A DNA stretch of 64,000 bases from assembly GCA_021295155.1 (NCBI GenBank), contig JAJTJC010000032.1, positions 33,989 to 97,988 on the forward strand, in the 5' to 3' direction. Both the position numbers and the translations under genes were made by a program. Each line of letters starts with the position of its first letter. Position 1 is the first letter of the stretch. The notes under the pieces were generated by a model, which worked only from the letters and a program-made list of their open reading frames with translations, was not told where the DNA came from and did no database searches. Shown here piece by piece: positions 36,849 to 46,026 of the stretch. The stretch is from Flavobacteriaceae bacterium D16. Lineage in GTDB: Bacteria > Bacteroidota > Bacteroidia > Flavobacteriales > Flavobacteriaceae.

Positions 36849-37049
36849 ATGAAATTACTATTGCTCACCATAGGCTTGTTATGTCTCGCATTTGCCGGGA
36901 TTGCTATTAAAATATGGTCAAAAAAAGATGGGAAATTTGCAGGCACCTGTGCCAGTCAAAGCCCATTCCTGAATAAAGAAGGAGAAACTTGTGGATATTG
37001 TGGAAAACTGCCAAGTGAGCAGGATTGCAAAAAAGAATTGCACACCTAG
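36849..37049 (+). CDS. small membrane protein with a Cys-rich tail
   Basis: A 66-residue protein with one N-terminal transmembrane segment or uncleaved signal (residues 2-21, KLLLLTIGLLCLAFAGIAIK) and a soluble tail with four Cys: GTCASQS, GETCGYCGK and EQDCKKE. The CGYCG pattern could bind metal or form disulfides. Function unknown. It lies between two ECF sigma genes with its own -7 element. Confidence 0.65.
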   Translation: MKLLLLTIGLLCLAFAGIAIKIWSKKDGKFAGTCASQSPFLNKEGETCGYCGKLPSEQDCKKELHT

Positions 37050-37091
37050 CTACTAAGCACTTCCGGTTTATCTTTATGTAAATCTGCCGGA

Positions 37092-37661
37092 TTGGACACC
37101 TCAGAGGAATCCTTACAGTCAATTATCAATAAAGCAAAGGAAGGCAACCAGATTGCATTCAGTACTTTGTTGGACACTTTCTGGAACGACGTTTATGGGT
37201 TTCAGTTGGTTCGAACGCAGAATGAAAATGATGCAGAAGATATTACCATCCGTACTTTCTCCCGAGCTTTCGACAAAATAGACTCCTTTGATGAGTCTTA
37301 TGAGTTCAAAACCTGGCTGATCACTATTTCCAAAAACCTGCATGTAGATTTGCTCCGTAAACGTAAACGGAATGTACTGGAACAATCAGAATCCGGTAAC
37401 TCGGAAGTTCTCAGGAAAGTACTTGATGCTGCTCCTACAGCGGAAGACCGCCTTATTACAGAGCAAAACCTGGCTACCCTCCTGGACCATATCAAACAGC
37501 TAAAACCCCACTATCAGAAGGTGATCAATCTGCGGTATTTCAATGAGTTATCCTATGCTGCCATCGCTCGGGAACTCGGCGAACCCATCAATAATGTAAA
37601 AGTTAAACTTTTACGAGCAAAAAAGCTCCTTGCAGACCGGATCAAGGACAATTCAAAATAG
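37092..37661 (+). CDS. ECF-type RNA polymerase sigma factor (orphan)
   Basis: A 189-residue sigma-70 factor with region 2 (NENDAEDITIRTFSRAFDKI and TWLITISKNLHVDLLRKRKRN) and region 4 (NLRYFNELSYAAIARELGEPINNVKVKLLRAKKLLAD). It begins with TTG: no ATG exists between the upstream stop at 37047 and conserved region 2. Unlike the sigma factor 1 kb upstream, it has no adjacent anti-sigma gene. lipA follows 89 bp later, apparently with its own promoter. Confidence 0.87.
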   Translation: MDTSEESLQSIINKAKEGNQIAFSTLLDTFWNDVYGFQLVRTQNENDAEDITIRTFSRAFDKIDSFDESYEFKTWLITISKNLHVDLLRKRKRNVLEQSESGNSEVLRKVLDAAPTAEDRLITEQNLATLLDHIKQLKPHYQKVINLRYFNELSYAAIARELGEPINNVKVKLLRAKKLLADRIKDNSK

Positions 37662-37728
37662 GATATTTTCGTTAATTTCAACTGCCATACTTGAGATTTT
37701 ATACCTCCGAAGACCAACGAATTGTTCG

Positions 37729-37736
37729 TATATTTG
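37729..37736 (+). promoter_or_regulatory. -7 promoter element of lipA
   Basis: TATATTTG matches TAnnTTTG exactly and ends 14 bp before the lipA ATG. Confidence 0.45.
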
Positions 37737-37750
37737 CCTAAAATTTTGCT

Positions 37751-38626
37751 ATGAGTACAGAAACCCTGACTTCCGTACAGCCCCCTAAAGGCAAGCCGAA
37801 ATGGCTGAGGGTAAAATTGCCGACGGGAAAAAAATACACACAACTCAGAGGACTGGTTGACAAATACAACCTGAATACCATATGTACTTCCGGTAGCTGT
37901 CCCAATATGGGAGAATGCTGGGGAGAAGGCACTGCCACCTTTATGATTCTGGGTAACATATGCACCAGATCCTGTGGTTTTTGCGGGGTAATGACGGGAC
38001 GGCCTGAGCAGGTAGACTGGTCAGAACCCGAAAAGGTTGCCCGATCCATCAAAATTATGGGGATCAAACACGCAGTAATTACTTCAGTTGATCGTGACGA
38101 TTTAAAGGATATGGGTTCCATAATCTGGGCGGAAACGGTAAAGGCCATCCGACGTATGAATCCCGAAACCACTCTGGAAACTTTAATACCTGATTTTCAA
38201 GGGATAAACACTCATTTAGATCGAATTGTGGCGGTAGCTCCCGAAGTGGTCTCCCACAATATGGAGACCGTAAAACGACTTACCAGAGAAGTTAGGATTC
38301 AGGCTAAATACGAGCGTAGTTTGGAAGTTTTACGCTACCTCAAGCAAGAAGGCGTAAACCGTACAAAATCCGGAATAATGCTAGGCTTGGGAGAATTAGA
38401 AGAAGAAGTGATACAAACCATGCACGATCTTCGGGAAGCTCGGGTAGACGTGCTTACCATAGGCCAATACCTGCAACCCTCAAAAAGACATCTTCCAGTA
38501 AAAGAATTTATACTTCCTGAGCAATTTGAAAAATATCAGGAAATTGGTCTGGATATGGGCTTTAGACACGTTGAAAGCGGGGCTTTGGTTAGGTCTTCCT
38601 ACAAGGCGCACAAACATATCCTTTAA
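37751..38626 (+). CDS. lipA: lipoyl synthase
   Basis: A 291-residue radical SAM enzyme that inserts two sulfurs into octanoyl groups on lipoyl domains. The auxiliary cluster motif is [15 protein letters not shown] and the radical SAM CxxxCxxC motif is [25 protein letters not shown] and VRSSYKAH, whose RSSY Ser binds the auxiliary cluster, are also seen. Size and order are typical. Confidence 0.96.
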   Translation: MSTETLTSVQPPKGKPKWLRVKLPTGKKYTQLRGLVDKYNLNTICTSGSCPNMGECWGEGTATFMILGNICTRSCGFCGVMTGRPEQVDWSEPEKVARSIKIMGIKHAVITSVDRDDLKDMGSIIWAETVKAIRRMNPETTLETLIPDFQGINTHLDRIVAVAPEVVSHNMETVKRLTREVRIQAKYERSLEVLRYLKQEGVNRTKSGIMLGLGELEEEVIQTMHDLREARVDVLTIGQYLQPSKRHLPVKEFILPEQFEKYQEIGLDMGFRHVESGALVRSSYKAHKHIL

Positions 38627-38627
38627 C

Positions 38628-38660
38628 GTAAAACCGCCATGTTTAAAGGTTTTACCTTAT
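38628..38660 (+). terminator. possible terminator of lipA
   Basis: GTAAAACC (38628-38635) and GGTTTTAC (38648-38655) form a perfect 8-bp stem with a 12-nt loop, starting two bases after the lipA stop. The tail CTTATTCATT is only moderately T-rich. Confidence 0.55.
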
Positions 38661-38779
38661 TCATTCTTAAGGTATTACATCGAAAAAAGTTCGAAGATTC
38701 GGAAATAAATAATACATTTGGAAGAATCACCAAACTTTGAACTTAAAACATGCTTTTGTACGATTTATCTTATCGATTT

Positions 38780-38798
38780 ACTATTGTTGAACAATAGT
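38780..38798 (+). promoter_or_regulatory. perfect 19-bp palindrome upstream of the hybrid kinase
   Basis: ACTATTGTT-G-AACAATAGT is perfectly symmetric. Its core TTGTT-N-AACAA recurs at 46048-46058 in the photolyase operon promoter, where ACTATT also precedes the core. It lies about 130 bp before the kinase start and is probably a binding site for a dimeric regulator. The surrounding 38627-38925 region otherwise holds no gene. Confidence 0.5.
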
Positions 38799-38925
38799 TG
38801 CGATTCCCATACGTTTCTTTCTATACAAACTGCCTAATATTCATAGGGTATCAGCCATTGTCTGAAACAGGATTGATTTAGGCCGCACAAAACGCATGCG
38901 AAGAGTTCGCTAACACGACTGTTAT

Positions 38926-41148
38926 TTGATATTAAGTTGGTTACATAAAAAATTAGGGGCATTGTTGATCATTCTCTGCTTTAGCCTCTCTGTTTTTCCC
39001 CAGGATATGGAATCAACCAATCCAGGGATAACCGCCTATTTTGAGGAATACAGGCAGTACCACCATGAGGACCAGTTAGATCAGGCCCTGAAATCATTGG
39101 ATGTCGCTGCCGAGCTGGCAGAGAAATTGGAGGACGAAAAAAGGCTCATTGAGTGCTATCATCGATTTGCCCTGCTCTATCTCGATATGGGAAGGATTGA
39201 CGACGCCATCTTTTATCTCGAAAACAAGGCTAAGGTAATGCTGAGCCAGCTTGCGTACCCCCCTGGGGAGGCCTTTCAGAAATACGTAGAGGCGAAATTA
39301 CTTTTTGCACAGAATTATCCTTACCGGGCTGATTATATGCTCGATGAGGCAAAGAAAGAATCGAACGACCGGAACTTCCTTTATAATATTGTCTTGCTCA
39401 AGGCGGAAATCTACAGCAGCCTCGACAAGGCGGAAACAGCTTCCATTAATTTCAATTCCCTCTTAGTAAATGAAGATATTTACGAGAAAGAATATCTCCA
39501 GGCAAGAGCATATTTGGGACTGGCTAAGCTTTTTGAAAAGCAGGAGTTGTATGACGAGAGCGTAAAAAATGGAGAAAGCGCATTGGTCATAGCTGAGGCC
39601 AACAGTTTTGCCAAGTTATACCTGGAGGCAAACCAACTGCTTGAAAAAGGTTATGAACAATTGGGTGAATATGATCGCTCTCTGGTATATAGCAGAAACT
39701 TACTCAAACTAAAGGATTCCGTATTTACCCTTGCCAAGTCTGTCGAAGAGGCCAAAATAAGCAACCGCCTGCAACTTGAATACATGAGTGAGGAAATCAA
39801 CAGGCAGACAGAACAGATCGATCAGCTCAATGAATCCCGAAACCGATCAGAGCTAACCGCGATCCTCACCTCTGCATTTTTAACGATTATCTCATTATTG
39901 GCAGTGTCCTTATATCGAAATAACCAGATCAAACTTAAAACCAACGACCTGTTGCAAACGAAAAACAGGGAACTACAGAATGCACGGGATGCAGCTGTAC
40001 AGGCCATGGAAGCTAAAACCAATTTCCTGTCAACGGTTAGTCACGAACTCAGGACACCATTGTACGCAGTAACCGGTCTTACGCATTTATTGCTCGAAGA
40101 AAACCCTAGTAAAAGTCAGCTGGAACACCTAAAAGCACTTAAATTCTCAGGAGATTACCTGTTGAACTTTATCAATGATATTTTGCAAATCAATAAGATC
40201 GATGCCGATAAGCTCGAACCCATGAGTGTCGAAATCAATCTGAAGAAGGTATTAACGGATGTAATCAATTCCCTGCAGCAAAGCGCTAAAGAGAACAAGA
40301 CACAAATTATACTGGATTACGACGAGAATATCCCAAATCATCTGATGAGTGACCCCTTAAAGCTTTCCCAGATCTTTATGAACCTGGTAGGAAATGGGCT
40401 TAAGTTCACCAAGAAGGGGGAAGTGTATGTTATCGCGAAGCTCGTTAAGAAAATCGAAGAGGATGTTACGCTTTACTTTGAAGTCAAAGATACTGGGATT
40501 GGCATTTCCAAAGAGCAGCAGCAAACTATTTTCGACAGTTTCGAGCAGGGCTCTATCCAGATCAACAGGGAATACGGTGGAACAGGCCTTGGCCTAACAA
40601 TTGTAAAGAGCCTCCTTGGTCTATTTGGAAGCGATATACAGCTGCAAAGCGAAGAAGGCGAAGGAAGTTCCTTCTTCTTTGAATTGAACCTTAGATGTAA
40701 AGATGGAGTGGTTGATGAAATCCCATTTGAACCCACTCAAAAAGACTACCAGTTCGAAGGCTTGCATCTGCTGTTGGTAGAGGATAACAAAATCAATCAG
40801 GTGATCACGAAAAAAATGTTAGCCAAAAAAGACATTAGCTGTGATATTGCAGATAATGGAAATAAGGCTGTAGACCTGGCAAGAGAAAACTCCTATGACG
40901 GTATCCTTATGGATATCCACATGCCGGGGATTAGCGGTGTGGAAGCTACTATTGAAATCCGGAAATTTGATCCGGATACACCAATCATTGCACTAACTGC
41001 CATTTCACTGGATGACAGTCTGGAGGCTTTCTTCGCCGCCGGTTGTAACGATGTGGTTACCAAACCATTCAAACCTGAGGTATTCTACCAGAAAATCGGA
41101 GAGAATATTCTTGAAGAAAGGGAAAAAGCGGACAAGTCTGTATTATAG
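38926..41148 (+). CDS. TPR-containing hybrid sensor histidine kinase
   Basis: A 740-residue membrane kinase. A signal sequence (residues 1-26) is followed by TPR-like repeats (about 30-270), a coiled coil, one transmembrane helix (about 312-333), the HisKA domain with NFLSTVSHELRTPLYAVTG (His about residue 375), a HATPase (GTGLGLTIVKSLLGLFG) and a C-terminal receiver with LLVEDNKINQV, the phospho-Asp in ILMDIHMPGISG and the Lys in VVTKPFKPE. The start is TTG; the first ATG at 39007 would lose the signal peptide. No output domain is fused, so a separate phosphotransfer partner is likely. Confidence 0.88.
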   Translation: MILSWLHKKLGALLIILCFSLSVFPQDMESTNPGITAYFEEYRQYHHEDQLDQALKSLDVAAELAEKLEDEKRLIECYHRFALLYLDMGRIDDAIFYLENKAKVMLSQLAYPPGEAFQKYVEAKLLFAQNYPYRADYMLDEAKKESNDRNFLYNIVLLKAEIYSSLDKAETASINFNSLLVNEDIYEKEYLQARAYLGLAKLFEKQELYDESVKNGESALVIAEANSFAKLYLEANQLLEKGYEQLGEYDRSLVYSRNLLKLKDSVFTLAKSVEEAKISNRLQLEYMSEEINRQTEQIDQLNESRNRSELTAILTSAFLTIISLLAVSLYRNNQIKLKTNDLLQTKNRELQNARDAAVQAMEAKTNFLSTVSHELRTPLYAVTGLTHLLLEENPSKSQLEHLKALKFSGDYLLNFINDILQINKIDADKLEPMSVEINLKKVLTDVINSLQQSAKENKTQIILDYDENIPNHLMSDPLKLSQIFMNLVGNGLKFTKKGEVYVIAKLVKKIEEDVTLYFEVKDTGIGISKEQQQTIFDSFEQGSIQINREYGGTGLGLTIVKSLLGLFGSDIQLQSEEGEGSSFFFELNLRCKDGVVDEIPFEPTQKDYQFEGLHLLLVEDNKINQVITKKMLAKKDISCDIADNGNKAVDLARENSYDGILMDIHMPGISGVEATIEIRKFDPDTPIIALTAISLDDSLEAFFAAGCNDVVTKPFKPEVFYQKIGENILEEREKADKSVL

Positions 41149-42135
41149 ATTCCGTAAGGACCCCAGCAATCTGGAGTCGTCTGAACCCAGGAATTGATGG
41201 GCAACATCCAGATAATACATATTCCCAACATTTCCTTTTAAGCGCACATAATCCTTTTCCGTAGTAACTACCAGATCACAGGTATTCAGTTTAGCAATTT
41301 CTTCTTTTGTAAAGTTATGGTGATCAGGAAAAGCCAGATGATCAAAATCTTCCGTCAATTCCCTAAGATAATCTAGCAAGGGACGCGGGTCTGCAATACC
41401 GGTAACCAATGTAAACGGCTTACTGGAGAGCTCGCTGAGTGCCATCTGCTGGTCAACTCCATAAAGAATAGGGTTATACCTAAGGCAGGAAAATAGTACC
41501 ATTTGCCCGCGCCTGGGTTTTAATTGGGCAATAATGAGGCTCTTTTCAGCGTCCTCGAGATCAGGTGGGCATTTGGTAACCACTATCACGTCTGCCCTGG
41601 AGGCTTCTTTTTTATTATCGCGTAAATTTCCCGTGGGCAAATACCAATCATTTGCATACAGCTTACCATAGGTAGTAAGAAGAATGGAGTACTGAGGCGT
41701 TACCTTACGGTGTTGAAAACCGTCATCAAGTAAGATCAGCTGCGGAATAATTTCCTTTTCCAGCTGTACTATTCCTCTCACACGGTTTGCATCAACTGCC
41801 ACCGTTATTTCAGGAAATTTTCTGGCGATTTGCAGTGGCTCATCACCAGTATCAATTGCACTATCATCAAGGTTTACCAATCGAAATCCGTTAGTCTTTC
41901 TACGATAACCCCTGCTTAAAACAGCTATTTTACTTGAGTCAGATAGCTGCCTGACAAGCCATTCTATCATCGGGGTTTTACCTGTACCCCCAACACTGAG
42001 ATTCCCTACGCATAGTACTGGTGTGTCAAAGGCCTGAGAAGAAAACCAACCCTTATCATAACACCTGTTCCTGATGTATACCACAAGGCCATAAAGCAAG
42101 GAAAACGGAAAAGCTAATTTTCTAAGGAGTTGCAT
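41143..42135 (-). CDS. lpxK: tetraacyldisaccharide 4'-kinase
   Basis: A 330-residue inner-membrane kinase that phosphorylates the lipid A disaccharide precursor. The N-terminal hydrophobic helix (LAFPFSLLYGLVVYI) precedes the P-loop VGNLSVGGTGKTPMIEWLV, then VLSRGYRR, LLDDGFQHRKV and VTTEKDYVRL. I start at the ATG at 42135; an in-frame upstream codon at 42174 adds 13 residues that overlap the divergent gene's promoter. It converges with the hybrid kinase, overlapping by six bases. Confidence 0.92.
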   Translation of the reverse strand: MQLLRKLAFPFSLLYGLVVYIRNRCYDKGWFSSQAFDTPVLCVGNLSVGGTGKTPMIEWLVRQLSDSSKIAVLSRGYRRKTNGFRLVNLDDSAIDTGDEPLQIARKFPEITVAVDANRVRGIVQLEKEIIPQLILLDDGFQHRKVTPQYSILLTTYGKLYANDWYLPTGNLRDNKKEASRADVIVVTKCPPDLEDAEKSLIIAQLKPRRGQMVLFSCLRYNPILYGVDQQMALSELSSKPFTLVTGIADPRPLLDYLRELTEDFDHLAFPDHHNFTKEEIAKLNTCDLVVTTEKDYVRLKGNVGNMYYLDVAHQFLGSDDSRLLGSLRNL

Positions 42136-42156
42136 CGCAACGAAAATATAATATTT

Positions 42157-42164
42157 TATCTTTG
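42157..42164 (+). promoter_or_regulatory. -7 promoter element of the Nif3-like gene
   Basis: TATCTTTG, exact TAnnTTTG match, 21 bp before the ATG at 42186. It overlaps the alternative TTG start at 42162 and so argues for the ATG. Confidence 0.5.
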
Positions 42165-42185
42165 GTAACCTCACTATATCAGGAA

Positions 42186-43280
42186 ATGATCATTAAGGAA
42201 ATTACAGAAATTCTCGAGTCCTATGCTCCCCTCGAATACGCCGAAGATTTTGACAATGTAGGCCTACTCGTTGGAGATCCCAATAGCCAATTGACCGGAG
42301 TACTGATTACACTAGACACCCTTGAAAGTGTTGTGGAGGAAGCAATTACTCATAATTGTAATTTAATTGTAAGTTTCCATCCCATAATTTTTAACGGACT
42401 CAAAAAGCTGACTGGGAAGAATTATGTGGAACGTGTAGTGATCAAGGCCATCCAGCATGGTATTGCAATCTATTGTTTACACACGGCACTTGACAATCAT
42501 TTTAATGGCGTAAACGCTGGCATAAGCGAAGTGTTGGGCCTTCAAAACAGACAAATACTCCTTCCTAAAAAGGGGACGCTAAAGAAATTAACTACATACG
42601 TTCCGGTAAAACAGGCAGAGGCGCTTAAGAAGGCGCTTTTTGATGCAGGTGCAGGAAATGTTGGAAACTATAGTCATTGCAGCTTTTCATCCTTTGGGAC
42701 GGGTAGTTTTAAAGGCGAATCAGAATCTAACCCTACCCTGGGGAAACGCGGACAACTTCATCAGGAAGAGGAAATACAATTGCACATTACCTTTACCCGG
42801 GACCTTGAAAAAAAGGTGCTTCAGGCCCTATTTAAAGCACATCCATATGAGGAAATAGCTTTTGAAGTGTTAACCCTGGATAATACTTACCAGCAAATTG
42901 GTATGGGTATGGTAGGGGATTTGGCCACTCCAATGGACGAGAAAGAATTCCTTGAATTTGTAAAAGAACGGATGAATTGTGGATGTATCAGGCATTCAGA
43001 GCTTCTTGGGAAGAAGGTTAGGAAGGTAGCAGTCCTCGGGGGAAGCGGGGCCTTCGCCATTGATGCTGCTAAAGCATCAAAAGCCGATTTTTTCCTCACA
43101 GGAGATATAAAATACCATCAATTTTATCAGGCCGAAGGTAGGCTGGTGGTGGCAGATATTGGACACTATGAAAGTGAGCAGTATACAAAAAACCTAATGG
43201 CTCAATATCTTACGAAAAAAATCCCTAATTTTGCAGTCCGTTTATCGGAAATCAGTACCAATCCCATCAAGTATTTATAG
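42186..43280 (+). CDS. Nif3-like dinuclear metal center protein
   Basis: A 364-residue NIF3/DUF34 family protein. The N-terminal half has YAEDFDNVGLLVGD, NCNLIVSFHPIIFNGLKK and AIYCLHTALDNHFNGVN with the metal-binding His residues; the middle has a PII-like insert (LTTYVPVKQAEALKKALF and HPYEEIAFEVL); and ADFFLTGDIKYHQFYQAEG with DIGHYESEQ completes the metal site. It has the longer form with insert. Biochemical role is uncertain; GTP cyclohydrolase-like labels in databases are not experimentally secure. The coiled-coil gene follows by three bases. Confidence 0.9.
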   Translation: MIIKEITEILESYAPLEYAEDFDNVGLLVGDPNSQLTGVLITLDTLESVVEEAITHNCNLIVSFHPIIFNGLKKLTGKNYVERVVIKAIQHGIAIYCLHTALDNHFNGVNAGISEVLGLQNRQILLPKKGTLKKLTTYVPVKQAEALKKALFDAGAGNVGNYSHCSFSSFGTGSFKGESESNPTLGKRGQLHQEEEIQLHITFTRDLEKKVLQALFKAHPYEEIAFEVLTLDNTYQQIGMGMVGDLATPMDEKEFLEFVKERMNCGCIRHSELLGKKVRKVAVLGGSGAFAIDAAKASKADFFLTGDIKYHQFYQAEGRLVVADIGHYESEQYTKNLMAQYLTKKIPNFAVRLSEISTNPIKYL

Positions 43281-43283
43281 TTT

Positions 43284-44063
43284 ATGGCAACAAAGACGGA
43301 AATCACGGTCGAGGACAAGTTAAGAGCCCTGTATGACCTGCAACTCATCGATTCCAGAATAGATGAAATCAGAAACGTTAGAGGAGAGCTTCCCCTGGAG
43401 GTTCAAGATCTTGAGGACGAGGTTCAGGGTTTAAAAACCCGCCTGGACAAGCTTAAGACCGATGTTGAGACCATCAATTATGAGATCAGTGCAAAGAAGA
43501 ACCTGATTGAAGAGGCCAAGACGCTAATCAAAAAATATAGCGAACAACAGAAAAATGTTCGTAACAGTAGGGAATTTAATTCCCTGGCCAAAGAAGTAGA
43601 GTACCAGGAACTTGAAATTCAACTGGCGGAAAAGAACATCAAGGAGTTCAAGGTTCAGATCGAACAAAAGAAAGAAGTAATTGCCGATACCAAGGAGCGT
43701 TTATCTGAGCGGGAAAGTCACCTGAAACACAAAAAAGGAGAACTGGACGCAATTCTTGCTGAAACCGAGAAAGAAGAAAAAGCACTTTTGGCGAAATCAG
43801 AAAGCTATCAAAAGCAAATTGAAGAGCGTCTGGTTAAAGCCTATAATCGTATCAGGAAAAACGTAAAAAATGGCCTTGCCGTGGTTCCTATTGAAAGAGG
43901 AGCTTCCGGTGGATCTTTTTTCACTATTCCACCGCAGGTGCAGGTAGAAATAGCTGCGCGTAAAAAGATCATTACAGATGAACATAGCGGTAGGATCCTG
44001 GTAGATCCTGCGTTGGCTGAAGAAGAGCAGGGAAAAATGGAAAAACTATTTGCTAAACTTTAG
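43284..44063 (+). CDS. coiled-coil protein with degenerate C4 zinc ribbon
   Basis: A 259-residue protein of the family that normally ends in a four-Cys zinc ribbon and lies beside Nif3 in many bacteria. Residues 30-190 are a long coiled coil (for example EVQDLEDEVQGLKTRLDKL). The C-terminal segment GASGGSFFTIPPQVQVEIA and EHSGRILVDP align with the ribbon (CGGC..LPPQ... CGRIL) but contain no Cys, so it cannot bind zinc there. It is co-transcribed with the Nif3-like gene and followed by a terminator. Confidence 0.85.
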   Translation: MATKTEITVEDKLRALYDLQLIDSRIDEIRNVRGELPLEVQDLEDEVQGLKTRLDKLKTDVETINYEISAKKNLIEEAKTLIKKYSEQQKNVRNSREFNSLAKEVEYQELEIQLAEKNIKEFKVQIEQKKEVIADTKERLSERESHLKHKKGELDAILAETEKEEKALLAKSESYQKQIEERLVKAYNRIRKNVKNGLAVVPIERGASGGSFFTIPPQVQVEIAARKKIITDEHSGRILVDPALAEEEQGKMEKLFAKL

Positions 44064-44089
44064 TTTGAAACATCTTTTTAGCAAATAAG

Positions 44090-44116
44090 ACCACCTGAAA
44101 ACAGGTGGTTTTTTTA
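44090..44116 (+). terminator. rho-independent terminator
   Basis: ACCACCTG (44090-44097) pairs with CAGGTGGT (44102-44109) around AAAA, followed by seven T. It ends the Nif3/zinc-ribbon mRNA. Confidence 0.9.
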
Positions 44117-44142
44117 TATTCAACTAGTAAAGTTCTTGTCTG

Positions 44143-44562
44143 GTGCAACATGTAATTTGGTCAATATTATTAATTGTGGTGTTTTCTCATTCTTCCAAAG
44201 CCCAGTCTATAAATACCCTAAAGTGGAAAAACCGTATTATAATCCTAATGGATTCTGAGGGAAATCACGGCATCTGCAAAGAACAGCTCAGACAATTTAA
44301 CGATATGGGGGAGGAAATAAGGGAGAGAGATCTAATTCTATTATGTTATGATGGAAAGTCTTTGCTCGATCAGAATTTAAAACCTACTTCATTCATACTT
44401 ACCGATAATATTGACGAAGATTTTCAGGGTGTTTTATTGATCGGTAAAGATGGGGGCATAAAACTGAAAAAGTCTTTCTTGGTAAACCCCAAAACAATAT
44501 TTGAGACCATAGACCGTATGCCCATGAGAAAGGCGGAGATTCGAAATTCAGGAAATAAATGA
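44143..44562 (+). CDS. secreted DUF4174-like protein
   Basis: A 139-residue protein starting with GTG, with a signal peptide (residues 1-20, ending SSKAQS). The body resembles DUF4174, a thioredoxin-fold-like domain without a CxxC: LKWKNRIIILMDSEGN, ERDLILLCYDGKS and GVLLIGKDGGIKLKKSF. No in-frame ATG precedes the signal peptide core, so GTG is the start. It overlaps kmo (minus strand) at its 3' end by 15 bases. Confidence 0.65.
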   Translation: MQHVIWSILLIVVFSHSSKAQSINTLKWKNRIIILMDSEGNHGICKEQLRQFNDMGEEIRERDLILLCYDGKSLLDQNLKPTSFILTDNIDEDFQGVLLIGKDGGIKLKKSFLVNPKTIFETIDRMPMRKAEIRNSGNK

Positions 44563-45918
44563 ATGTCCTTTCACTTCAGCTAATTGCTGCAGGATAAACG
44601 TTTCAACCTTTTTACTGTTCCAGTTGTGTTCAATATCCTGAAATTGCATTACTTCTTTCATAATTCGTTCCTGCATATCCCCAATAGCCAGGGCTTCTGA
44701 ATAGGGTTGATCTGAAAAAGTAACCCGGGAATAAGCGGGTACCCATAGTTCAGGGTGCTTATCAGCAAACCACTTTTCAATCTTCTTTTGAAGAAGAAAC
44801 TCCGGGTCTGCTGTTTTACTGCTCATTTCGAGAAAGTTTCGATAACTGAGTTCGGCTATGGCATCGGCATTGGGCTTTCGGGATTCCTGGTAACTCTTGA
44901 AAATTGCCTCCCAGTCATCACCATATTTACGCATAAATTGATTGAGTACGAAAATATCCTCAAATCCTGCATTCATGCCTTGACCAAAAAAAGGAACAAC
45001 TGCGTGCGCAGCATCTCCTACAAGGGCAACCTTATCCCAATAGGTCCATGGGTAACACTTCATGGTTACCAGGGCACTTGTTGGATTCTCAAAAAAATCT
45101 TCGGCCAGGTTCTCAATATCTCCAATTACACTGGGAAAATATGTTTCAAAAAAGCGTTGTGCCTGTTTTCTGGTCTTTATGTTTTCGAAAGATACTTCTC
45201 CTTCAAAGGGTAAAAACAGGGTACAGGTAAAGCTTCCATCCAAATTGGGCATGGCAATAAACATAAAGTTACCCCTTGGCCAGATATGGAACGAATTCTT
45301 ATCCAGCTTATGGGTGCCTTCTTTAGTTGGCGGTATAGTCAATTCTTTGTAACCCACATCAATAAAATCCTGGGAATAGTCAAACCGACTGCGCCGTTGC
45401 ATTTTATGACGGATACGGGAAAAAGCCCCATCGCAACCAAAGATCAGATCAAAATCATAAGTAGTCCATTCACTCTTCTCCGATTCTCCGGTAAATAAGC
45501 GAGCCCCGGGAAGATCTACATCCCAGACCTTTTCATCGAATCGGAAGGATACCCCCTCAGCTTCAGCAAGATCGATCATTTTACGATTCAGGACCCCGCG
45601 GGAAATAGACCATATCGCCTCTCCTTCCTTGCCATAATCCTGATAGTACATGGGTTTATCCTTGACGTGAAGGGCTCTTCGATACAGCGGAATCGCTATT
45701 TCCTTGATTTGTTTTTCAATGCCTACTTCGCGCAGCGCTTTCCATCCCCGGTTACTCATCGCCAGATTGATGGATCTTCCCGAAAAGGACACTAACCTAA
45801 TATCCGGACGGCGGTCGAAAACCGTAACCTTATGTCCCAAACGCTTCAGGTAAATGGCCAGCAAGGAGCCAACCAAACCAGAACCCACTACTGCTATATC
45901 TTTCTTCTTTTGAACCAT
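44548..45918 (-). CDS. kmo: kynurenine 3-monooxygenase
   Basis: A 456-residue FAD-dependent hydroxylase that converts L-kynurenine to 3-hydroxykynurenine with NADPH and O2. It has the Rossmann GxGxxG (VVGSGLVGSLLAIYLKRLG), the DG motif IFGCDGAFSRIRHKM and the GD motif KVALVGDAAHAVVPFFGQGMNAGFEDIF. SGRSINLAMSNRG is the typical KMO substrate-side region. kynU, the next step, is 6.5 kb away on the same strand, so this is a tryptophan catabolism or NAD-synthesis gene. Confidence 0.93.
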   Translation of the reverse strand: MVQKKKDIAVVGSGLVGSLLAIYLKRLGHKVTVFDRRPDIRLVSFSGRSINLAMSNRGWKALREVGIEKQIKEIAIPLYRRALHVKDKPMYYQDYGKEGEAIWSISRGVLNRKMIDLAEAEGVSFRFDEKVWDVDLPGARLFTGESEKSEWTTYDFDLIFGCDGAFSRIRHKMQRRSRFDYSQDFIDVGYKELTIPPTKEGTHKLDKNSFHIWPRGNFMFIAMPNLDGSFTCTLFLPFEGEVSFENIKTRKQAQRFFETYFPSVIGDIENLAEDFFENPTSALVTMKCYPWTYWDKVALVGDAAHAVVPFFGQGMNAGFEDIFVLNQFMRKYGDDWEAIFKSYQESRKPNADAIAELSYRNFLEMSSKTADPEFLLQKKIEKWFADKHPELWVPAYSRVTFSDQPYSEALAIGDMQERIMKEVMQFQDIEHNWNSKKVETFILQQLAEVKGHSFIS

Positions 45919-46026
45919 AAAACGAGCTACTACTGGCTATAAGTCTTAAAAGTAAGGAATTCTTATCAGAGCATTTGACCTCAGTGAAGACCCTGCATAC
46001 AATTGACCAGCCTACCTTTAATACTT

